NCBI GenBank assembly: GCA_025359005.1
Contig: JANYHP010000554.1
Coordinates: forward strand, 1-12,474
DNA from: Hyphomicrobiaceae bacterium
Lineage (GTDB): Bacteria > Pseudomonadota > Alphaproteobacteria > Rhizobiales > Hyphomicrobiaceae
Reading direction: 5' to 3'
DNA length: 12,474 nucleotides
The notes beneath the pieces are model-generated. The model made no database searches. It saw only the letters and a list, made by a program, of their open reading frames with translations, and was not told the DNA's origin. Below, in pieces: positions 6,580 through 12,474 of this stretch; positions within the stretch are counted from its first letter, which is position 1, and the number at the start of each line of letters is the position of its first letter. Position numbers and translations under genes: made by a program.

Positions 6580-7548
6580 ATGGCGCGCAGCAAAATCGCC
6601 CTCATCGGCGCAGGTCAGATCGGCGGCACCCTGGCGCTGCTCGCCAGCTTGAAAAATCTCGGCGATGTCGTGCTTTGCGACATGATGGAAGGCACCGCCA
6701 AGGGTAAGGCGCTCGATCTCGCCCAGACCGGCGCAGTGGAAGGCTACAATGCGCGTCTTACGGGTGCGGGCGTCGCGAGCTACGAAGGCATTGCAGGCGC
6801 CGACGTCTGCATTGTCACGGCCGGCGTTCCGCGCAAGCCAGGCATGAGCCGCGACGACCTGATCGGCATCAACCTGAAAGTCATGGAAAGCGTTGGCGCC
6901 GGCATCAAGCAGTATGCCCCAAATGCCTTCGTGATCTGCATCACCAACCCGCTCGACGCGATGGTGTGGGCGCTGCAGAAGTTCTCAGGCCTTCCCGCCA
7001 ACAAGGTTGTCGGAATGGCCGGCGTGCTCGACAGCGCGCGCTTCGCCTGCTTTCTGGCCGAAAAGGCCGGCGTCGCGGTTGAAGACGTGCGCGCGATGAC
7101 GCTCGGCGGCCATGGCGACGACATGGTTCCGATGACGCGCTACTCCACCATCGGCGGCGTGCCGCTGCCTGATTGCGTCAAGCTTGGCATGTTCACGCAA
7201 GCCGAACTCGACGCCATGATTAAGCGCACCCGTGGCGGCGGCGGCGAGATCGTAGCTTTGCTAGGCAACGGCTCGGCGTTCTATGCCCCGGCTGCCTCGG
7301 CCATCGCCATGGCTGAAAGCTATCTACGCGACGCCAAGCGCATGCTGCCGTGCGCGGCCTATCTCAAGGGCCAGTTCGGCGTGAAAGACATGTACGTGGG
7401 CGTGCCGGTGATCATCGGTGCCGGCGGCGTCGAACGGATCGTCGAGCTTGAGATGACGACGGATGAACGTACGATGTTCATGAAGTCGGTCGAAAGCGTG
7501 AAGGGCCTCTGCGACGCCTGCAAGACCATCGCGCCGGCACTGGCGTAG
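6580..7548 (+). CDS. mdh: Malate dehydrogenase, LDH-like type
   Basis: A cytosolic TCA-cycle enzyme that oxidises L-malate to oxaloacetate with NAD+. It has 322 residues, normal for the LDH-like bacterial MDH (type 3). Visible features are the NAD-binding GAGQIG at 10-15, the acidic D34 that selects NAD over NADP, the substrate-binding arginines R85 and R91 in the mobile loop GVPRKPGMSRDDL, ITNPLDAMVW at 121-130, D151 and R154 in LDSARF, and the catalytic histidine H178 in GGHGDDMVPM. R85 is the residue that separates malate from lactate dehydrogenases. The start ATG at 6580 has AAAGGAG about 8 bases upstream. In many Rhizobiales mdh leads an operon with sucCD and the 2-oxoglutarate dehydrogenase genes; here it is followed by a hairpin and an unrelated oxidoreductase gene. 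Confidence 0.97.
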   Translation: MARSKIALIGAGQIGGTLALLASLKNLGDVVLCDMMEGTAKGKALDLAQTGAVEGYNARLTGAGVASYEGIAGADVCIVTAGVPRKPGMSRDDLIGINLKVMESVGAGIKQYAPNAFVICITNPLDAMVWALQKFSGLPANKVVGMAGVLDSARFACFLAEKAGVAVEDVRAMTLGGHGDDMVPMTRYSTIGGVPLPDCVKLGMFTQAELDAMIKRTRGGGGEIVALLGNGSAFYAPAASAIAMAESYLRDAKRMLPCAAYLKGQFGVKDMYVGVPVIIGAGGVERIVELEMTTDERTMFMKSVESVKGLCDACKTIAPALA

Positions 7549-7557
7549 TTGACCGTG

Positions 7558-7580
7558 GGGCAGGCCCCGGAGGCCTGCCC
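7558..7580 (+). terminator. Hairpin downstream of mdh, probable terminator or 3' stabiliser
   Basis: A perfect 9-bp GC-rich stem (gggcaggcc, 7558-7566, with ggcctgccc, 7572-7580) encloses a 5-base loop and begins 9 bases after the mdh stop. No run of T follows, so it may slow transcription or protect the mdh 3' end from exonucleases rather than terminate fully. Read-through into the next gene, which starts 47 bases later, is possible. Confidence 0.65.
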
Positions 7581-7627
7581 TCGTGGCCCCTTATCGCGTG
7601 CCGGATGCAGCGCTGTGGCCAAACGCC

Positions 7628-8671
7628 ATGCCTGAGACCGATTTCGACACTATCATCGTTGGCGCCGGCATCGCGGGCGCGTCGTTGGCGTGGGCGTTGC
7701 GGGAGGCGGGGCAGCGGGTGCTTGTGCTCGATGCTTGCGAACCCGTGACAGCGTCGCGGATCGCGGCTGGACTGGTAACGCCGATCACCGGGCTGCGTCT
7801 CACCCTGCAGCCCGATTTCGCGCGCTGTCTCGAAGCGGCGCGCGCCTTCTACGGTCGCATCGAGACCATCACGCATGCACGTTTTTTTTATGCGCGCACG
7901 GCCGTTCGTCTGTTCCAGTCTGATCGGGACCGGCGCTATTTTTCAGAGCGCAGCGCGCAGCCTGAGTTCCGCGCGCAACTGGTTGATCCGCAGCCTGATC
8001 CGCTGCTTGCCCCGACTATTGCAGACGCGGCCGATGGCGGCTTTGTAATGCAGGCAGCGCAGCTCGACGTAGCGGCGCTCCTCGCGGTCACGCGGAGACA
8101 CGTGCCTCACGTGTCTATGAAGGTCGACTGGCGCCGCGATGTTGTCTTCGATCCCGGTGGTGTGCAGGTCGGTGGCTATCGGGCGCGCCATGTCGTTTCG
8201 TGTGAGGGTTTTGCTGCGTCGGCAAATCCCTATCTGGGCGCGCTCCAATTCAACGCGGCCAAGGGGGATATTCTGACCCTGCGCCTTGAGCGTGCCATCG
8301 CTCGCCAAGTCATCCATCGCGGCATCTGGATCGCGCCCACGGCTGCACCCGATGTCGTCAATGTGGGCGCCACCTATGACCTGGAAAACCTCGTTGCGGT
8401 GCCGTCGCCGACCGCTCGCGCCGAGATCGAGAGCAAGCTCGGTGCGTTCTTTCGCGTGCCCTACACGCTCATCGATCATCGAGCGGCGGTGCGGCCTATC
8501 ATCCGCCAGAGCCACCCGAGCATCGGTTTGCACGCCGATTTCCCTCAACTCGGGTTTTTCAATGGGCTCGGGTCGAGGGGGGCGCTGCTGGCGCCGCGGT
8601 TCGGCGGTGATCTGGCCGCGCAAATCGTGGGCGCAGCGTCGCCGGATGGACAGCCAAGAGGCGGAGGCTGA
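7628..8671 (+). CDS. DAO-family FAD oxidoreductase resembling the MnmC oxidase domain
   Basis: A 347-residue FAD enzyme of the DAO/glycine-oxidase fold, whose members oxidatively cleave C-N bonds of secondary amines and amino acids. The FAD motif GAGIAG lies at 12-17, with an acidic end of the second strand (VLVLDA, 31-36). The segment ASRIAAGLVTPITGLRL (42-58) occupies the position of the conserved Ser/Gly stretch after the nucleotide motif. The C-terminal GLGSRGALLAPRFGGDLA (313-330) closely resembles the end of the MnmC C-terminal oxidase domain. The gene stops 3 bases before the MnmM-family methyltransferase gene, so they are surely co-transcribed. I infer removal of the carboxymethyl group from cmnm5(s2)U in tRNA. 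It is not obviously close to B. subtilis MnmL (YurR), and a plain amino-acid oxidase remains possible. The ATG at 7628 is preferred over an in-frame GTG at 7583 that overlaps the hairpin region; neither has a strong ribosome binding site. Confidence 0.85.
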   Translation: MPETDFDTIIVGAGIAGASLAWALREAGQRVLVLDACEPVTASRIAAGLVTPITGLRLTLQPDFARCLEAARAFYGRIETITHARFFYARTAVRLFQSDRDRRYFSERSAQPEFRAQLVDPQPDPLLAPTIADAADGGFVMQAAQLDVAALLAVTRRHVPHVSMKVDWRRDVVFDPGGVQVGGYRARHVVSCEGFAASANPYLGALQFNAAKGDILTLRLERAIARQVIHRGIWIAPTAAPDVVNVGATYDLENLVAVPSPTARAEIESKLGAFFRVPYTLIDHRAAVRPIIRQSHPSIGLHADFPQLGFFNGLGSRGALLAPRFGGDLAAQIVGAASPDGQPRGGG

Positions 8672-8674
8672 AAA

Positions 8675-9232
8675 ATGCTGCGGGCGACGGATCACGCGCG
8701 GCTGCTGTTGGCTCCGCGCATCAAGTCGGGCGATTGGGTGGTCGATGCGACCGTCGGCAACGGTCATGACACTCTGTGGCTGGCCGAACGGGTCGGCGCA
8801 GCCGGTCGGGTGTATGGGTTCGACGTGCAGGCCGCTGCTCTCGAAACCGCGACGGAGCGTTTGGCAGGCCAGCCGCACATCACGTTGGTTCTCGCCGGAC
8901 ACGAGCATATGGCGGCAGAGCTGCCGGCCGACGCGCGCGACCGGATTGTTGTGGTGATGTTCAATCTCGGTTACCTGCCTGGCGCCTCAAAGGCGGTCAC
9001 CACGCGCGCCGCAACGACCATCGCAGCGTTGGAGCAGGCGCTGGGCTTGATTGGTGTCGGCGGCATGATCTCGTTGGTTCTCTATCCGGGACATGCGGGT
9101 GGCGCCCTTGAGGCCGCGGCCGTGCGCAGTTGGATGCAGACAGTACCGGTGCAGTTCGCAGCTAGCCATTGCGTGCGGATGAATGCTCTGGAGGCGGCTC
9201 CGGAATTGGTGGTTATCGAGCGGTTGAAATAG
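8675..9232 (+). CDS. mnmM: SAM-dependent methyltransferase, YtqB/MnmM family (tRNA wobble uridine)
   Basis: A 185-residue class I SAM-dependent methyltransferase of the YtqB family (Pfam rRNA_methylase, PF06962). The SAM motif is VDATVGNGHDTLWLA (23-37), with the acidic residue of motif II in FD at 49-50. The family hallmarks FNLGYLPGASK (96-106), TTIAALEQAL (114-123) and YPGH (137-140) are all present. Length is typical. The B. subtilis member, MnmM, methylates nm5s2U to mnm5s2U at the tRNA wobble position. This family is unrelated to the methylase domain of E. coli MnmC beyond the general fold. The start ATG at 8675 follows GGAGG with 7-base spacing and lies 3 bases after the stop of the oxidoreductase gene, which argues for translational coupling and a shared pathway. 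Family assignment is firm; the exact substrate in this organism is inferred. Confidence 0.9.
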   Translation: MLRATDHARLLLAPRIKSGDWVVDATVGNGHDTLWLAERVGAAGRVYGFDVQAAALETATERLAGQPHITLVLAGHEHMAAELPADARDRIVVVMFNLGYLPGASKAVTTRAATTIAALEQALGLIGVGGMISLVLYPGHAGGALEAAAVRSWMQTVPVQFAASHCVRMNALEAAPELVVIERLK

Positions 9233-9241
9233 GGGGTGACC

Positions 9242-9433
9242 TCAGCGGATCATGCCGGCGCGTTGGATTTCCTTCGAGGGCTTGTATTCCAGCAGTTGGA
9301 AAGCGGTGCGGACGCCGGCGTTGGTGGCGCGTGCCTCGCGCGGCGCAATGAGCGGGATGGAAACCAGCGCGCACAGCAGGAACGCCAGCATATCGCGCTG
9401 GGCTGTCGAGCGAAGGGGAGCGAAGCGGGTCAT
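9242..9433 (-). CDS. Possible small exported protein (63 aa), unrecognised
   Basis: A 63-residue frame starting at the ATG at 9433, with CAGGA about 9 bases upstream. Residues 15-36 form a signal-peptide-like segment (MLAFLLCALVSIPLIA then PREARA) after a 14-residue polar, basic extension. The remainder is short, about 27 residues, and ends in PSKEIQRAGMIR. It converges with the methyltransferase gene, with stops 9 bases apart. No family is recognised. The hydrophobic core followed by an ARA cleavage site and the fitting ribosome binding site favour a real gene, but its shortness leaves doubt. Confidence 0.5.
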   Translation of the reverse strand: MTRFAPLRSTAQRDMLAFLLCALVSIPLIAPREARATNAGVRTAFQLLEYKPSKEIQRAGMIR

Positions 9434-9613
9434 GGCAGTTGCGTCCTGAAGCGATGGCCGTGTCTTGCAGTCACAGTGTCATCGCTTGGCGCCCTGTGCG
9501 GTTCCCGCGGTGACAGCTCACGTGCCTTTTTGCGCGTCCGGCGCCAGGCATGGTACGGTGTCGTCACTGACGCTCTGTGCGAGGCCTCCCATGATCGAAG
9601 GAGCGATGATCCG

Positions 9614-9859
9614 ATGGCTCACGTGACGTTCATCACGCAGTTGCGGCAATTCACAGACGGTGTCGCTTGTCTGGACGTCGATGCGCGAAGCGTGCAGCAG
9701 GTCTTGCGCATCCTCGGCGATAAATTCCCCGCGCTGGCGCCGCATCTCGAAGCCGGCGTCGCCATCGCGATAGACGGGCAGATCTATCAGGATGCGCTGT
9801 TCCAGGAGATCGGTCCCGATAGCGACGTCCATATCCTGCCGATGATCGCGGGCGGATGA
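9614..9859 (+). CDS. Stand-alone MoaD/ThiS-family ubiquitin-like sulfur carrier
   Basis: An 81-residue protein of the beta-grasp MoaD/ThiS family. These proteins are adenylated and then thiocarboxylated on their C-terminal glycine and donate sulfur for molybdopterin, thiamine, tRNA or other products. The sequence ends exactly in PMIAGG, the diagnostic Gly-Gly tail. Other family traits are the middle segment VQQVLRILGDKFPALAPHL (28-46), the strand GVAIAIDGQ (48-56) and the acidic GPDSDVHILP (67-76). The ATG at 9614 is chosen over earlier in-frame codons because AAGGAG lies about 10 bases upstream and the beta-grasp domain begins here. A possible promoter, TTGCGC and TACGGT with an 18-base spacer, lies at 9530-9559. 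No E1-like MoeB/ThiF, MoaE, ThiG or JAMM protease gene is near, so pathway and partner are unknown. MoaD, ThiS or a CysO/QbsE-like role are all possible. Confidence 0.87.
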   Translation: MAHVTFITQLRQFTDGVACLDVDARSVQQVLRILGDKFPALAPHLEAGVAIAIDGQIYQDALFQEIGPDSDVHILPMIAGG

Positions 9860-10213
9860 CGGGCGTGGCCCCGCATCGTCCTGGATCGGCGCCATCGGTA
9901 ACGTCGTATTCACCACTCTCTGGCAACGTGAGGAGACAAGGAGATGCAGCGGTTCAGTCGCTGAAAATGTGTTCCTTGCTGCGTGACTGTTTGCATTGTC
10001 AGTTCGTGCGACCCTGCTTCGCGTCTCGCACTGTGCCGATGCAAAAGCACAGATCGACGTTACTGGTCCTGGGTCACTGGTTTTGCGCCGGCCCGACGAA
10101 CAGTATTTCCAGAGGATGGTCCCAAGGCGCGCGAGGCATGCCTCGACGCGGGTACTCATTTGCGCTTTCCTGCCAGCGCTTTGGGGCTGTCCCTTTTTTC
10201 TCTGACGCCGCGG
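9860..10213. other. Non-coding stretch between moaD-like gene and nadK
   Basis: These 354 bases lie between the ends of two convergent genes, unusually long for such a gap. GAGGAGACAAGGAG occurs just before an ATG at 9944, but that frame stops after six codons. Longer frames through the stretch change composition along their length and run into the nadK antisense, so no gene is called. A perfect 14-base palindrome cgaggcatgcctcg lies at 10132-10145, and a T-run (cccttttttc) at about 10189-10198 could help end plus-strand transcription. A decayed gene or a small RNA cannot be excluded. Confidence 0.5.
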
Positions 10214-10993
10214 TCAATAGCGGAACTGCTCCGACAGGATGCGCTCGTCCAGACTGTGGCCGGCATCGAACATCATGAACAGGTCGATGGCGCCCGCCTG
10301 CGCGATCTCGACCTGCTCGACAAAGCGTGTCTCGCTGTTGTCGGCCACCGCGGACACCGGACGCTTAGCCGGCTCGAGCACGTCGAACACGATGCGCGCC
10401 GCATTTGGCAATAAGGCTCCGCGCCAGCGCCGGGGGCGGAAGGGGCTTATCGCCGTCAGCGCCAGTAACGCTGCGTCGATCGGCAGGATCGGTCCATACG
10501 CGGACAGATTATAGGCGGTGGACCCGGCAGGCGTCGCCACCAGCGCGCCGTCGCAGATCAACTCCTCGAGCCGAACCTTGTTGTCGATGGAAATTCTAAG
10601 TTTTGCCGCCTGGTATGTTTGCCGAAACAGGGACACTTCGTTGATCGCCAGGCTTTCCGATCGTTCGCCCGACCGTGTGTGCGCCGTCATGCGCAGGGGA
10701 TGGATGCGGCTGACGGCGGCGCGGTTGATCCGCTCGATAAGGTCGGATTCGTTGTATTCGTTCATCATGAAACCCACTGATCCGCGGTTCATGCCGTAGA
10801 TCGGAACGCGGTCGTGCATGTGTCGGTGCAGCGTCTCCAGCATGAATCCGTCACCGCCGAGCGCAACGATGGCATCCGCTGTCTCGGGTGGTGCGTTGCC
10901 GTATTTTTGCGCCAGATGCACCAGCGCTGTCTGCGCCTCCGGGCTTTCGCTGGCGACCATCGCGATTTTTGAGTAGACTTTATGATCTGGCAT
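10214..10993 (-). CDS. nadK: NAD kinase
   Basis: A cytosolic enzyme that phosphorylates NAD+ with ATP to give NADP+, the only route to NADP in most bacteria. It has 259 residues, matching the short alphaproteobacterial form. The GGDG motif that binds the phosphate donor is at 46-49, NRGSVGFMMNEY at 69-80, the conserved NE pair in LAINEVSLF at 118-119, and the NAD-binding DGALVATPAGSTAYNLSAYG at 148-167. The frame continues upstream to a TTG at 11032, but the ATG at 10993 puts the conserved VASESPEAQ segment at the usual distance from the N-terminus. Immediately upstream, on the same strand, is a transposase remnant, so the nadK promoter should lie within about 100 bases of the start or be borrowed from the remnant. 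Confidence 0.96.
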   Translation of the reverse strand: MPDHKVYSKIAMVASESPEAQTALVHLAQKYGNAPPETADAIVALGGDGFMLETLHRHMHDRVPIYGMNRGSVGFMMNEYNESDLIERINRAAVSRIHPLRMTAHTRSGERSESLAINEVSLFRQTYQAAKLRISIDNKVRLEELICDGALVATPAGSTAYNLSAYGPILPIDAALLALTAISPFRPRRWRGALLPNAARIVFDVLEPAKRPVSAVADNSETRFVEQVEIAQAGAIDLFMMFDAGHSLDERILSEQFRY

Positions 10994-11093
10994 GAGGCGT
11001 CCGAGCGGCAGGGAAGTGATGGCAACAGACAAGCCCGATCAGGCGGCGGCCGACAAGCCAATTCTGATTTCCGCAAACTTTCCGAGCCTCGCG

Positions 11094-11476
11094 GACGTCT
11101 GGATCGCTGTCGCGCAGGCCGACGACGCAGTCCATGAAACAGGCTCATGAAGAGCTCCGGATCAAGCGTATTGAGCACGTCCGCCAGCGTGCCGTGGCTT
11201 GGAATGTCATCGCGGAAGGGCAGGCAGGAGCGAAGAAAATCGAGATGCCCCGAGCCCCAATCGTGCGCCTCGATCTGATCGTCGGCACCTGCGATGCTGG
11301 GCGCCAGCACACGCAGCATGGTCTCGGGCAACGGAACGACGACCTTGCCGCCCTGGCGCGGGTCTTCGAGCTTCGAAAAATGGCCGAGCAGCGGGATCCG
11401 GGCAGACTTCTCCGGACGAACGAGCATTGCGGACCTGGGGGGCTCCACCGACCAGGACGCTTTCCATCAATCTCAT
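11094..11476 (-). pseudogene. ISAs1-family transposase remnant, frameshifted and truncated
   Basis: This is the N-terminal part of an ISAs1-type transposase (DDE_Tnp_1-associated region). A start ATG at 11476 with a perfect AGGAGG 8 bases upstream begins MRLMESVLVGGAP. At a six-base homopolymer (11437-11442) the frame must shift to continue with the recognisable LLGHFSKLEDPRQ, VVVPLPETMLRVLAPSIAGA, HLDFLRSCLPFRDDIPSHGT and LNTLDPELF. Near 11135 a second shift is needed to reach GLRDSDPDV (11120-11094). Family members continue there towards AIDGKT and the DDE catalytic core, but here the similarity ends. Roughly 125 of about 370 residues remain, so no active transposase can be made. The sequence between this point and the nadK start (11093-10994) shows no further transposase similarity. 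Terminal inverted repeats were not found. Confidence 0.78.
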
Positions 11477-11596
11477 CGACTGAACCTCCTGAGAAATCCT
11501 GTCTCAATTCCGCAACCTGCTTTCCCAAGCAATCGCCCTGCTTGGACCGGCAGGCATCGCTTGCCTTCGCGGCCGTCGCCATGCACATCCCCACGC

Positions 11597-12474
11597 ATGA
11601 GCACTGACGCGCCCCTTCCGATCGATGCAGTACTGCCGGACGTGGCGGCGGCGCTGGCGGCCGGCACCAGGGCCGTTGTCGTCGCCCCGCCCGGCGCCGG
11701 CAAGACGACGCGGCTGCATTTGACCTTGCGTGACGCGCCGTGGCGGCGGGGGCGGAAAATCCTCGTCCTGGAGCCCCGGCGGATTGCGGCCCGCGGCGCC
11801 GCCGAGCGTATGGCGCAGACCCTCGGCGAGCGGCTCGGCGAAACGATCGGCCTGCGCGCCCGCCTCGGCACCAAGGTCGGCCCGCGGACTGAGATCGAAG
11901 TCGTCACCGAAGGCGTCTTCACTCGCATGATCCTCGATGACCCCGCGCTCGAACACGTCGCAGCGGTTCTGTTCGACGAGTTCCACGAGCGCTCACTCGA
12001 CGCCGACCTCGGCCTGGCTCTCGCGCGCGATTGCCAGCAAGGCCTGCGGGAGGACTTACGCATCCTGGTGATGTCGGCGACCTTGGATGGCGGCCGCGTC
12101 GCCCGTCTGCTCGACGATTGTCCCGTCATCACCAGCGAGGGTCGCGCCTTCCCCGTCACCACGCATTACCTCGGGCGCGGCGCGGGGGCCCGCATCGAAG
12201 ATCAAATGACGGACGCCGTGTTGCGCGCGCTTCGCACCGAGACGGGGTCGGTGCTGGCGTTCCTCCCCGGCCAGGGCGAGATCCGCCGCACCGAGCAGCG
12301 TCTTGCCGACAAGCTCTCCCTCGGTGGTCTGTCCGCCACCGTCGAGGTTGCCGCGCTGCACGGTGGGCTCGACCCGCGCCTGCAGGACGCCGCGATCAGG
12401 CCAGCGCTGGTCGGCAAACGCAAAGTCGTGCTCGCCACGTCAGTCGCGGAAACGTCGCTGACCATCGAGGGCGT
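11597..12474 (+). CDS. hrpB: ATP-dependent helicase HrpB, 5' part (cut by window end)
   Basis: The first 292 codons of a DEAH/RHA-family (superfamily 2) RNA-helicase-like protein. HrpB proteins are usually about 800 residues, so the C-terminal two thirds lie outside the window. The Walker A motif is PPGAGKTTRL at 31-40. Motif II is DEFH (127-130) in the HrpB-typical DEFHERSLDADLGLAL, which distinguishes it from the DEAH of HrpA. Motif III is SAT at 160-162. Helicase domain 2 begins with FLPGQGEIRRTE (222-233) and shows ATSVAETSLTIEG at the window edge. The cellular role of HrpB is poorly defined. The ATG at 11597 begins just before the helicase core, as in the family, although no clear ribosome binding site precedes it. 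The 120 bases between it and the divergent transposase remnant should hold its promoter; no motif stands out. Confidence 0.95.
   Translation, partial: MSTDAPLPIDAVLPDVAAALAAGTRAVVVAPPGAGKTTRLHLTLRDAPWRRGRKILVLEPRRIAARGAAERMAQTLGERLGETIGLRARLGTKVGPRTEIEVVTEGVFTRMILDDPALEHVAAVLFDEFHERSLDADLGLALARDCQQGLREDLRILVMSATLDGGRVARLLDDCPVITSEGRAFPVTTHYLGRGAGARIEDQMTDAVLRALRTETGSVLAFLPGQGEIRRTEQRLADKLSLGGLSATVEVAALHGGLDPRLQDAAIRPALVGKRKVVLATSVAETSLTIEG

Noticed and set aside
7943..8908. 321-codon minus-strand frame opposite the oxidoreductase and methyltransferase genes
   Set aside because: It overlaps two genes with clear motifs, and its own translation is Arg/Gln/His-rich with no recognisable domain.
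9518..10159. 213-codon minus-strand frame across the moaD-like gene and the following gap
   Set aside because: It runs antisense to a clear beta-grasp gene and its product shows no domain or start signal.
11019..11150. Short plus-strand frame beginning MATDKPDQ upstream of nadK
   Set aside because: It has only 43 codons and lies antisense to the end of the transposase remnant; composition and position suggest chance, although a GGGAAG lies just before its ATG.
1..12474. CRISPR arrays, tRNA or rRNA genes, prophage or defence-system genes
   Set aside because: No spaced direct repeats, tRNA cloverleaf, rRNA segment or phage/defence protein motif was found by reading both strands; only an IS remnant represents mobile DNA.

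Overview
The window is high-GC chromosomal DNA (around 60-65% by eye). Gene content and protein style point to an alphaproteobacterium, probably Hyphomicrobiales: a short NAD kinase of the rhizobial type, an LDH-like malate dehydrogenase, HrpB, and small secreted His-rich and hypothetical proteins typical of that order. This placement is inferred from protein resemblance, not from a marker gene. No tRNA, rRNA, CRISPR array or intact mobile element was seen.

Layout from left to right. (1) Positions 1-564 are gene-poor. They hold a long imperfect palindrome (23-99) forming the 3' half of a possible 55-residue secreted peptide gene on the minus strand, then a non-coding stretch with a CtrA-like motif. 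(2) 565-933 encodes an unrecognised small exported or membrane-anchored protein. 1128-2606 encodes a polyprenyl-phosphate sugar-1-phosphate transferase that would start exopolysaccharide or O-antigen synthesis; no other polysaccharide gene lies beside it. (3) A flavin-containing monooxygenase (2626-4023, minus) converges on it. (4) An orphan family-5 ABC solute-binding protein (4191-5750, plus) converges on a secreted His/Met-rich repeat protein (5758-6276, minus). (5) Malate dehydrogenase mdh (6580-7548) is followed by a strong hairpin. (6) Next comes a tight two-gene unit: a DAO-type FAD oxidoreductase resembling the MnmC oxidase domain (7628-8671) and a YtqB/MnmM-family methyltransferase (8675-9232). 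(7) A possible 63-residue exported protein (9242-9433, minus) and a stand-alone MoaD/ThiS ubiquitin-like sulfur carrier (9614-9859) follow. (8) NAD kinase (10214-10993, minus) comes next, then a frameshifted and truncated ISAs1-family transposase remnant (11094-11476, minus), then the 5' part of hrpB, cut by the window end.

The most interesting unit is the oxidoreductase-methyltransferase pair at 7628-9232. In E. coli the bifunctional MnmC converts cmnm5(s2)U to nm5(s2)U by oxidation and then to mnm5(s2)U by methylation in the tRNA wobble position. Here a free-standing MnmC(o)-like oxidase sits 3 bases upstream of a methyltransferase from a family unrelated to the MnmC methylase domain, whose B. 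subtilis member makes mnm5s2U. I infer that the two genes reproduce the MnmC pathway as separate proteins. Most other genes are ordinary housekeeping or isolated accessory genes.
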